DNA of 6,838 nucleotides from Nitrososphaeraceae archaeon (GTDB taxonomy: Archaea; Thermoproteota; Nitrososphaeria; Nitrososphaerales; Nitrososphaeraceae). A model generated the notes under the pieces. It saw nothing but the letters and a program-made list of their open reading frames with translations, did not search any database and had not been told where the DNA came from. The DNA lies in contig JAICSL010000093.1 of assembly GCA_025936955.1 (NCBI GenBank), positions 1-6,838 of the forward strand, in the 5' to 3' direction. Positions 1 to 5,498 of the stretch are shown piece after piece. Position 1 is the stretch's first letter; every line of letters starts with the position of its first letter. Position numbers and translations under genes: made by a program.

Positions 1-340
1 ACTAATTGCATTGCATATAATATTATCTGATATAACGATATTTGGTCCAAACACCCCTCCACACCTAGATGAAATTAGACAAGAAGCTCAGAAATATTTG
101 GACAAGATAAAAGAGAAAATTAACAAAGACAATAGTAGTGAAAATAAAATTCTATTGAGAACAGAAATGATTGGTTCTGCAACAGCCGTAGGAGGCATTG
201 TAAGCTTTGCTGAAAAGGAGAATGTCGATTTAATTGTAATGGGTACTAGAGGCAGGTCAGGTTTTAAGAAACTCTTACTAGGAAGTGTTGCATCAGCTGT
301 TGTTAATTATGCTCATTGTCCAGTAATGATTGTAAAATAA
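1..340 (+). CDS. Universal stress protein (UspA family), 5'-truncated by the window edge
   Basis: The reading frame is open from the left edge (first full codon at base 2), so about 112 C-terminal residues are visible and roughly the first 30-40 of a normal 140-150 residue Usp are missing. The C-terminal half carries the ATP-binding signature of the family, G-2x-G-9x-G-S, encoded at 242-286 (core MGTRGRSG, then LLLGSV). It is followed by the usual last strand ending CPVMIVK before TAA. Usp domains are cytoplasmic alpha/beta Rossmann-like proteins that bind ATP or AMP and act in stress survival; their targets are rarely known, and no specific role can be read here. A TTG at 11-13 could be mistaken for a start, but it lies inside the conserved second beta strand (LIALHIILSD), so the true start lies upstream. 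The family call is very secure. Confidence 0.95.
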   Translation, partial: LIALHIILSDITIFGPNTPPHLDEIRQEAQKYLDKIKEKINKDNSSENKILLRTEMIGSATAVGGIVSFAEKENVDLIVMGTRGRSGFKKLLLGSVASAVVNYAHCPVMIVK

Positions 341-400
341 AATAAACTAAAAATAATAATCTATGGTTACCTGCGCTTCACAAACAGATTGCTAAATGGT

Positions 401-418
401 ATTTTTTACAGTTTTTTC
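401..418 (+). terminator. Oligo-T terminator candidate for the stress-protein gene
   Basis: Two runs of six T (402-407 and 412-417) lie about 60 nt after the stop codon. Archaeal RNA polymerase terminates on oligo-T tracts without needing a strong hairpin. Only a very short CAG/CTG stem surrounds the second run. Position and composition fit, but this is inference. Confidence 0.4.
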
Positions 419-470
419 TGCTAACTAATTTGAAAATTCTTATTCTGCCCTATTATACAAAGCGTAGAAG

Positions 471-540
471 GGGATTTTAGCTTTAGATTAATTCATCTAT
501 CCTAAAATAGCCTCAAATTATACTCTGGCGGGATTTTAGG
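471..540. repeat. Direct repeat GGGATTTTAG with an inverted copy between, potential alternative hairpins
   Basis: GGGATTTTAG occurs at 471-480 and again at 530-539. Between them CCTAAAAT (501-508) is the exact inverse of ATTTTAGG (533-540), and its CTAAAAT (502-508) is the inverse of ATTTTAG (474-480). The middle element could therefore pair with either the left copy (7 bp) or the right copy (8 bp, plus an inner GCC/GGC of 3 bp across an internal loop). Purpose unknown. It lies beyond the likely terminator of the upstream gene and about 210 bp before the TATA box of the next. Confidence 0.4.
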
Positions 541-748
541 GTAACGATTAACTAATTGAAGTCTTTAGAATTAAATATTATGAAAAGACCTACAAAAAGA
601 AAAGACATACTCAGACAGAATTTAATGATAAATACTCCATTATTATCTGGGCATTAAACAGTCTTTCATAGTTCACAATAGACAGGAAATATATCATCAA
701 TACATAAATAAAGGAGACTCAGCATTGGACAATTGAGAATTTGGCTTC

Positions 749-758
749 TATATAAAAC
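749..758 (+). promoter_or_regulatory. TATA box for the cupredoxin-like gene
   Basis: TATATAAAAC is a good match to the archaeal TATA element bound by TBP. A transcription start about 25 bp downstream would fall near 778-782 and give a leader of about 25-30 nt before the TTG at 807. No Shine-Dalgarno sequence sits close before that TTG; the purine stretch GAGGGA at 775-780 is too far upstream. Confidence 0.5.
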
Positions 759-806
759 TATGAGAGAATATATAGAGGGAATAAGCAGAGACAGACATAC
801 ATACAA

Positions 807-1691
807 TTGATAGGATTAAAATCATTGTCATCTTTTGCGAGAAGGGATTTGTTAATATTATTATCTCTTATTGCTATTGTAAATAGTACATCCTTACTTA
901 ATTCTGCATTTGCTCAGAGCCTCAATGAAAATGGTACAATCCCAAGTCAGTCGTCTAATATTGATTCAAAGGTACAACGGAGCAGTGATATTCCTGCTGC
1001 AGAAACTGTCTATCAATCCCAGTCTCTGACACTACCATCATCGGTGGGATCTTTTGTATGGTATATAGTAGATGAAGCGCATGAGAATTCTATTAATGAG
1101 AAGCACAAATACATCAGTGACCATAATCCTATTTATCTTCCTACTAATATCATAATTCCAGAAGGGACTTCAATAACCTTTCTTGATGCAGATGCTCCTT
1201 GGGATACGCCTCATCCTCATATAATCAACATCATAGATAGTTCTGGCAAAGTGGTGTATAGTACTGAAAAACTAGGTTATACTAACAGTTCGACACCAAA
1301 GGTATTACCTAGCGGAAAATATTCTGTCGTGGATACCAAATATAATTGGATGAAAGGCAACATAACAGTAAGAGCTGATGAAAAATCAGCAGGCACTATT
1401 GTGTCTGGCGGCTTTTATACTCCAACTAATCAAGTGGTAAACAATAAAGATAATGATGGAGGCACACACCCTGGCTGGCTAGGTTATTATAAAACAGAAT
1501 TTCCAGCGAACGGATTTAGAATTCTTAGCACTTTTGACTTTCACTACGCTACATGCAAATATTGTCCGGGTGGTTACTGGCCTGATCAGAAAACGGGAGA
1601 TCATACTTTGATAATTTACAGTACAGATCAGCCACTTTCCTCTGCTTTGAGAATATTATCTAAAATGGTTTGGAATAACGTCTACATTTAA
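807..1691 (+). CDS. Exported cupredoxin-fold protein with degenerate copper site and C-terminal Cys/His extension
   Basis: This is a 294-residue protein starting at TTG. Residues 1-36 form a signal peptide: ARRDLL (11-16) resembles a twin-arginine motif, followed by a hydrophobic stretch and AFA|Q cleavage near 36/37. Residues about 110-189 read as a cupredoxin beta sandwich: a strand before EGTSITF, a His-rich loop at 136-138 (HPH), and a C-terminal loop ending in WMKGNITV (181-188). Against the usual loop Cys-x2-His-Pro-Trp-Met-x-Gly, the column-by-column match gives Asp176 for Cys and Tyr179 for His, while Met182 is kept, so a normal type-1 copper site is unlikely. The last 105 residues are not standard cupredoxin and contain His246, Cys250, Cys253 and His266, a possible second metal site. 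Three sequons lie in the mature part (Asn42, Asn160, Asn185). It has its own promoter and stands alone. Function unknown; it may be structural or bind a different metal. The fold assignment is by motif only. Confidence 0.7.
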   Translation: MIGLKSLSSFARRDLLILLSLIAIVNSTSLLNSAFAQSLNENGTIPSQSSNIDSKVQRSSDIPAAETVYQSQSLTLPSSVGSFVWYIVDEAHENSINEKHKYISDHNPIYLPTNIIIPEGTSITFLDADAPWDTPHPHIINIIDSSGKVVYSTEKLGYTNSSTPKVLPSGKYSVVDTKYNWMKGNITVRADEKSAGTIVSGGFYTPTNQVVNNKDNDGGTHPGWLGYYKTEFPANGFRILSTFDFHYATCKYCPGGYWPDQKTGDHTLIIYSTDQPLSSALRILSKMVWNNVYI

Positions 1692-1848
1692 GGAATTCAC
1701 AAAACAAATATAAATCTCACAAAAATTAATTAGCAATTTATGTTTATAATCTGAATCACAATCAATAGCATTCTGCAAAATGTAAATCAATAACACATGT
1801 CAGACGATGATGAAATCCCTTCAATTAAAACATATGTGATGCATAATT

Positions 1849-1859
1849 ACATAAAGATA
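1849..1859 (+). promoter_or_regulatory. TATA-like element for the EamA transporter gene
   Basis: The AT-rich element ACATAAAGATA lies about 30-40 bp before the TTG at 1890. A start of transcription about 25-27 bp downstream would leave almost no leader. No Shine-Dalgarno sequence is present. The match to the TATA consensus is modest. Confidence 0.35.
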
Positions 1860-1889
1860 TAATCAGCCCCATCATTTAATTATTATTTA

Positions 1890-2810
1890 TTGACAACACA
1901 GTGGAAGATAATACTTGTGCTCGTCACACTGTCTGTTCTTTGGGGCTCGAGCTTTCTTGCAATAAAAGACGTCATTGAAGCAATCCCTCCGATACTGTCA
2001 TTTGGGATTAGATTTGTGATCTCAGGAGTCGTAATTCTCTCAGTATATTTATTACGGTCAAGAAGTGGGAAAGGCGAAAGAATAGGTAAACAGCAATGGA
2101 AAGATGTGCTGATTCTCGGTGCTTTTATTATCGTAGGTGGACAAGGCTTGTTAGTTTGGGGTGCACAATATCTTTCTTCTGGAATGACAGCTTTATTAAA
2201 TTCCACAATTCCTCTATGGGTAGCTCTAATTGCAGCCATAATATTAAGAGAACATATGACAAAACGAATGGTGTTTGGACTTGTCGCAGGATTTGTTGGT
2301 TTAGTTATTCTTATCAATCCTTTTATAGGTAATGACAGAAATGTAAACTTTGTTGGTATAATATCGTTAACTCTTAGCTCGATATTCTGGGCTATTGGAT
2401 CTCTGTATTCTACCCGATCTCATAACCCTGTTAGTATCCTGGCCTCGGCAGGTATGTTAATGCTTCTTGGAGGAATCATGTTGACTTTCATTAGTTTTAT
2501 TATCGGGGAATTTGGGAATATTCAGTTGTCTAAAATCTTATCATCATTTCCTGCTTACGTTTATCTGATATTTTTATGTACAGCTCTTGGTTATGCTGAG
2601 TTCTTTTGGCTACTAAGGGCAGAGTCTGCATCTATAGCAAACTCATTTGCATATATTGTGCCAGTCGTAGCATTATTTTTAGGATGGTTAATTCTGAAGG
2701 AACCTATCTACCCACAAACAATACTTGCAACTTGTGTAATTATGATCGGAGTTGTCCTTATGGTTATGAATTCATCGAACAAGGCCAAGCCAAATCTAAT
2801 GCCAAAATAA
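1890..2810 (+). CDS. EamA-family (DMT superfamily) inner-membrane transporter, YedA-like
   Basis: This is a 306-residue membrane protein with ten predicted hydrophobic helices, at about 6-26, 33-55, 72-92, 97-118, 126-143, 153-172, 182-204, 222-241, 248-268 and 275-294, the usual EamA size and layout of two five-helix repeats. Family signatures are WGSSFLAIK (18-26) in helix 1, FGIRFVISG (38-46) in helix 2, the WAIGSLYSTR segment (167-176) starting repeat two, and the A-x-Y-x-x-P-V-V-A-x-x-L-G-W-x-x-x-x-E-P block (254-272). The last is the classic end of the second repeat. The sequence pattern resembles E. coli YedA. Members export or exchange amino acids and other small metabolites across the cytoplasmic membrane; the substrate cannot be told here. 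TTG 1890 is the only start after the in-frame TAA at 1860, and it puts a short MTTQWK leader before helix 1. It has no operon partner. Very secure at family level. Confidence 0.93.
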   Translation: MTTQWKIILVLVTLSVLWGSSFLAIKDVIEAIPPILSFGIRFVISGVVILSVYLLRSRSGKGERIGKQQWKDVLILGAFIIVGGQGLLVWGAQYLSSGMTALLNSTIPLWVALIAAIILREHMTKRMVFGLVAGFVGLVILINPFIGNDRNVNFVGIISLTLSSIFWAIGSLYSTRSHNPVSILASAGMLMLLGGIMLTFISFIIGEFGNIQLSKILSSFPAYVYLIFLCTALGYAEFFWLLRAESASIANSFAYIVPVVALFLGWLILKEPIYPQTILATCVIMIGVVLMVMNSSNKAKPNLMPK

Positions 2811-2866
2811 TCTAGTCTCGCTTGATAAAGTTATTAAATGAGACATAGGCCCTATTACAGAGAATA

Positions 2867-2872
2867 TTTTTT
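2867..2872 (+). terminator. Oligo-T terminator candidate for the transporter gene
   Basis: A run of six T about 57 nt after the stop codon could end transcription. A weak inverted repeat GTCTC (2815-2819) / GAGAC (2840-2844) lies between the stop and the T run. Composition-based call only. Confidence 0.35.
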
Positions 2873-3166
2873 ACTAGATTTTACCTAACAAATGTTCAAG
2901 ATCCACATCATTCTATGACCAAATGCCTTAAATTGTTGAATTTCATCACAGTATTAGTCATATGCCTAAGGGTATAAATCAAGCAATCTCAATTCAAGTG
3001 CGATTTTAAAATAGGTAGGATGTGATGACGTAATGTTTTTAGATAATTGAGGCGCAATTGAAATAAGCAGAAAATAGCTTGAACAGTTATTATTTACTCT
3101 GATGACAGAAACAGTGGTGAGAGTAAGACAGTAAACCAATCGAAATGATTTTAAAATGGTATATGG

Positions 3167-3175
3167 TTTTATAAA
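3167..3175 (+). promoter_or_regulatory. TATA box for the winged-helix gene
   Basis: TTTTATAAA is a close match to the archaeal TATA element. It predicts transcription from about 3193-3200 and a leader of about 45 nt before TTG 3242. This supports a start inside, rather than upstream of, the protein-like open stretch that begins at 3155. Confidence 0.4.
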
Positions 3176-3241
3176 TTCATCAAGTCCAAGAAATTTGTAA
3201 AAAAGAAGCCAAGACCGTCCAATGAAATTACCGAAGACGAC

Positions 3242-3526
3242 TTGAACTTTTTCTTAACAACAATTAAGAAAACAACTGAATATCCCAAGATAAGAAATTT
3301 ACAAAAATTACTGAGCCCCAGACTAAGTCTGGTTAAGATAGATGCGATTCTTAGATATCTAGAGAAATCAAAAAGGTTAGAAGTTGACCTTGATGGAAAT
3401 ATTATTTGGATTCGTGAGGATAATGTGAGTCGTCTTAGCCTTGGTGAGGTAGCCAATATTTCCGAAGATGTTCTTGATTATTTTTCAATAAAAGGAGGAC
3501 ACACAGAAGATGACCCCTCGTTATAA
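3242..3526 (+). CDS. Small winged-helix-like protein, probable DNA-binding; start uncertain
   Basis: This is a 94-residue hydrophilic protein. Residues 1-60 read as a winged helix-turn-helix: a first helix (NFFLTTIKK, 2-10), a short strand or turn at YPKIRNLQKLL (14-24), a likely recognition helix around SLVKIDAILRYLEKSKR (29-45), and a beta wing at LEVDLDGNIIWIR (46-58). The tail (60-94) is acidic, with a predicted helix in ISEDVLDYF. Such proteins are usually transcription factors, and archaea have many short uncharacterised ones; target and ligand are unknown. The start is a problem: TTG 3242 is the only usual start codon after the in-frame TAA at 3152, yet the upstream codons (3155-3241) look coding. 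A non-standard start, a lost start codon or a frameshift are all possible. It stands alone, with AT-rich palindromes upstream that might be operators. Confidence 0.6.
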   Translation: MNFFLTTIKKTTEYPKIRNLQKLLSPRLSLVKIDAILRYLEKSKRLEVDLDGNIIWIREDNVSRLSLGEVANISEDVLDYFSIKGGHTEDDPSL

Positions 3527-3550
3527 GTTTGGCAAAATGTGTTATGTTTT

Positions 3551-3720
3551 TCTCTGCACAATATAAAAGATTTCATATTTGAAGGAAAAAATAACTTTAC
3601 TGGAATTGAATGGTGAAATAATATAGGGACTTCTTTTATCCTGTAAGATACAACATAGAAATTTCGCAGCTGACATTTGGTATTTGTGACGATCCGGAGG
3701 ATTCTGAATCAATAATTTAA
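3551..3720 (+). pseudogene. Possible remnant of a small protein gene, two frames, no start codon
   Basis: One frame reads about 21 codons ending IKDFIFEGKNNFTGIEW and then TGA at 3614. A different frame, open from 3622 to the TAA at 3718, reads about 32 codons containing NIEISQLTFGICDDPED. Both are more protein-like than the surrounding sequence. Neither has a usable start codon, and the frames differ, as expected for a gene broken by indels. I recognise no family. Chance is a real alternative at this length. Confidence 0.2.
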
Positions 3721-4095
3721 AGACCATACAATATATTAGTTCCAAATACTTATGGATCAAATATACAATATCCACTTTTATTTCAGAATGTTAGGATGAG
3801 AGATAATAGCATTTGTTGGAGTGTTGTAATAGGTAGTTGTGTTGATGGTTTAAGATTTAACTACTGAATTAATTTAATAGGTAAAACGTTCTGTAGTTGT
3901 TAGAACTTTACAAATACAGATATGTCGACGAGAGCTTTAAAAACACGTAACTATATTTTTCTATACTCAAAAGATCTCAGGTAATACTTTTCATGAAAAT
4001 GTGGAGTTTACTTTATAGGTATTAACTTGCTCAACTATAGAACGGATCTTCTTCATCACATAGTTTAGACCAATGAGCATATTACATACATAATT

Positions 4096-4104
4096 AATAT
4101 ATAA
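4096..4104 (+). promoter_or_regulatory. TATA box for the PNGase-like gene
   Basis: AATATATAA lies with its centre about 21-25 bp before ATG 4121, the spacing expected when transcription starts at or next to the start codon. This suggests a leaderless mRNA and supports the ATG. No Shine-Dalgarno sequence is present. Confidence 0.5.
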
Positions 4105-4120
4105 GATGCGATAGAAATAA

Positions 4121-4882
4121 ATGTTAAATTTTATCTCTCGTTCTTATAAGACTCAATTCCAACCCTTGACAGCTTCTTTTTTACTTTATAAAAAAATTAC
4201 AGAACAATATCGGAATCCTGGTATACTAAAAAAAATTCATTCCATTTTGCCAGACCAAATTATCTTCCAAACAAACAAACAAGATCAGCTTGTCTCTGTC
4301 CTGAAGTGGTTCAAAAATGACTTTATGAACTGGGCTCCAAAAGATGTAATGTGTAAGAGATGCATAAATGCCCATCGCAGTGGGAGTCAAATGATACCAA
4401 TGGAGGTTGAAGTATTATTGGGATCTTCTTGGAAGGTACGTTCATTTGAAATATATAATTGCAGCACCTGTAAATATCGGTACGCGTTTCCAAGATATGC
4501 CGAGGTCTTAAAGGTTGCTGAGACTAGGACAGGCCGATGTACTGAGTGGTCTATGCTTTTTGGGGCTATCTTGAATTCATTAGGTATAGAAACTAGATTG
4601 GTGCATGATTTTCTTGATCATTGTTGGAACGAGGCAAAACTAGATGGAAAATGGTTTCATGTTGATTCGACTCTAGTACTCCCTTTTTCGTTGAATCATC
4701 CTTCTTATTATGAAGAGAATTGGGAGAAGAAATACAAATATGTACTGGCTTTCACTGCTGACAAAATAGAAGATGTTACTCAAACATACACTCTACAATG
4801 GGACACCGTACAGCAGCGCAGATTAAAAGACAACGATAAAAATATTCTTAATTTTACAAAAATTTATTCATGTCTAAAATAA
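4121..4882 (+). CDS. Peptide:N-glycanase (PNGase/Png1-type) transglutaminase-fold protein
   Basis: This is a 253-residue soluble protein without signal peptide. It has the full plan of eukaryotic cytosolic PNGase: WFKNDFMNW (63-71), a first zinc pair Cys78-x2-Cys81, EIYNCSTC giving Cys114-x2-Cys117, FPRY (123-126), then ETRTGRCTEW with catalytic Cys140, DHCWNE with His167, and HVDS with Asp182. NW-x-KK-x-x-Y and AF-x-x-D (200-214) also match Png1. Spacings (Cys81 to Cys114, 33; Cys117 to Cys140, 23; Cys140 to His167, 27) equal those I recall for yeast Png1. The family cleaves the Asn-linked glycan from misfolded glycoproteins, leaving Asp. N- and C-terminal parts are short compared with yeast Png1 (363 residues), and no PUB, PAW or Rad23-binding region is seen. 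Its location here should be the cytoplasm. Activity as a different amidase or protease cannot be excluded. The ATG start is supported by the TATA box. Confidence 0.88.
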   Translation: MLNFISRSYKTQFQPLTASFLLYKKITEQYRNPGILKKIHSILPDQIIFQTNKQDQLVSVLKWFKNDFMNWAPKDVMCKRCINAHRSGSQMIPMEVEVLLGSSWKVRSFEIYNCSTCKYRYAFPRYAEVLKVAETRTGRCTEWSMLFGAILNSLGIETRLVHDFLDHCWNEAKLDGKWFHVDSTLVLPFSLNHPSYYEENWEKKYKYVLAFTADKIEDVTQTYTLQWDTVQQRRLKDNDKNILNFTKIYSCLK

Positions 4883-5044
4883 GGTTGCTCTGACCTTAGT
4901 ATCATCTAGCCATTATAAAAGAGTCTCTGAGATTAAGTTAAAATAACAGTAAATGATAAAAATATGAATAACTTGTCTAAATTAGCCACTTTACGTCATC
5001 TTATTTTATAAAAAAACAAATGCAGAATAGTCAATTAAATCTAC

Positions 5045-5062
5045 ATTTATTTTTATTTTATT
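5045..5062 (+). terminator. T-rich terminator candidate downstream of the PNGase-like gene
   Basis: An ATTTATTTTTATTTTATT tract lies about 165 nt after the stop codon. It is the clearest T-rich stretch in this gap, but the distance makes the assignment weak. Confidence 0.25.
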
Positions 5063-5365
5063 GAAAGGACTAATAAAAATATGCAGACAGTTTCTAACTA
5101 TATTTATATAAACGACTGTTGATGCTGGTTATCTATCAGAATTTGATACCTACTACTATCTATTCGCTATCAGAGTAAAAAATCCACTTCTTATCAATAC
5201 ACTGTAGTTGTGGCAAGATCTTACATTAATTTCCCAATAGTTCTTTTTGCTAATGCATACAAAACTATTCTGTAGTCCCAATGATCTTACTGAATTAATG
5301 GAACTTTGAATATAATGGATATTATTAGAACTAGCATTTAGAGAGATGGGGTAAAATACAGGAAT

Positions 5366-5381
5366 TTCCATATTTATGGAA
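5366..5381. promoter_or_regulatory. Perfect palindrome TTCCATA-TT-TATGGAA, possible operator
   Basis: Two 7-bp arms are exact inverses around a 2-bp centre; the symmetry does not continue beyond them. It lies about 90 bp upstream of the TATA box of the secreted protein gene. The size and symmetry suit a dimeric regulator, but the distance is large for archaeal promoter control, and no second copy was seen in the window. Confidence 0.3.
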
Positions 5382-5468
5382 TGGTACTTTTCCAGTTTGG
5401 TTATCAAAAATAAGATTTAATGTTATTGAAAAGCAGCCTTATTAAGATCACAGACCCCATCTATTACT

Positions 5469-5476
5469 TTTATAAA
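5469..5476 (+). promoter_or_regulatory. TATA box for the secreted protein gene, fixes the start codon
   Basis: TTTATAAA is a strong TATA element. Adding the usual distance of about 26 bp from its centre puts transcription start at about 5498-5499, exactly on ATG 5499. This implies a leaderless mRNA and argues against TTG 5484, which would lie upstream of the transcript. Confidence 0.6.
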
Positions 5477-5498
5477 GAGGGCCTTGTGTTTAGCTTTT

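Larger units (their letters stand above)
341..806. other. Long intergenic region between stress protein and cupredoxin genes
   Basis: This 466-bp stretch has no convincing gene on either strand. It holds an oligo-T terminator candidate near its left end, a cluster of direct and inverted ATTTTAG repeats at 471-540, and the TATA box of the next gene near its right end. One 25-codon frame (ATG 580 to TAA 657, Lys/Arg-rich start) has no promoter at the right distance and no recognisable motif, so it is not called as a gene. Confidence 0.6.
2811..3241. other. Intergenic region upstream of the winged-helix gene
   Basis: Here 431 bp have no clear gene. The region holds a weak terminator for the transporter, two identical GATTTTAAAAT copies (3002-3012 and 3147-3157) and a TATA box (3167-3175). 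From 3155 onward the frame of the next gene is open and reads protein-like (Lys-rich, then NEITEDDL), but it has no ATG, GTG or TTG before 3242. No tRNA-like fold is evident. Confidence 0.55.
3527..4120. other. Long intergenic region with a possible decayed gene
   Basis: Here 594 bp lie between the winged-helix and PNGase-like genes. A T5 run (3547-3551) about 20 nt after the stop could end the upstream transcript. Between 3551 and 3720 two short open stretches in different frames read protein-like (see the pseudogene entry). From 3721 to about 4090 I see only AT-rich sequence with a few imperfect inverted repeats (for example GTTCT 3888-3892 / AGAAC 3902-3906) and no gene on either strand. 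Confidence 0.5.
4883..5498. other. Long intergenic region upstream of the secreted protein gene
   Basis: This stretch of about 616 bp has no supported gene. It contains a T-rich tract (5045-5062), a TATA-like TTTATATAAA (5103-5112) that is followed only by an 18-codon frame (ATG 5122 to TAA 5178), a 16-bp palindrome (5366-5381) and the TATA box of the next gene. An 83-codon minus-strand frame (5156-5407) starts at TTG and shows no motif, so it is not called. A small non-coding RNA starting near 5135 is possible but unsupported beyond the TATA-like element. Confidence 0.5.

Noticed and set aside
580..657. 25-codon frame with Lys/Arg-rich start (MKRPTKRKD)
   Set aside because: No TATA element at the right distance, no family recognised, and too short to support from one sequence.
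1883..2317. 144-codon frame on the minus strand
   Set aside because: It lies fully across the EamA transporter gene, has no motif or signal, and reads like the antisense shadow of a membrane protein.
2096..2815. Plus-strand frames of 78 and 69 codons inside the transporter gene
   Set aside because: They overlap a very secure gene in another frame and give Cys/Tyr/Ser-rich nonsense without recognisable motifs.
2815..2844. Inverted repeat GTCTC / GAGAC after the transporter gene as an intrinsic hairpin terminator
   Set aside because: Only 5 bp with a 20-nt loop and not directly followed by the T run; the T run alone is the better candidate.
3022..3102. Candidate C/D box RNA: GTGATGA (box C) at 3022-3028 and CTGA (box D) at 3099-3102
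   Set aside because: The span is longer than usual for archaeal C/D RNAs, and no D' or C' boxes lie between. RTGATGA also occurs at 1807-1813 and 6203-6209 without a partner, so chance is likely.
3169..3456. 95-codon minus-strand frame opposite the winged-helix gene
   Set aside because: It is antisense to a more protein-like plus-strand frame and shows no domain.
3542..3775. 77-codon minus-strand frame in the gap after the winged-helix gene
   Set aside because: No promoter, no motif and unconvincing composition; the plus-strand traces in the same place look more coding.
5103..5178. Good TATA-like TTTATATAAA followed by an 18-codon frame from ATG 5122
   Set aside because: The ATG lies only about 15 bp after the element, upstream of the predicted transcription start, and the peptide is too short and featureless.
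5156..5407. 83-codon minus-strand frame
   Set aside because: TTG start, no clear TATA box at the right distance, no recognisable motif. It could be real but cannot be supported.
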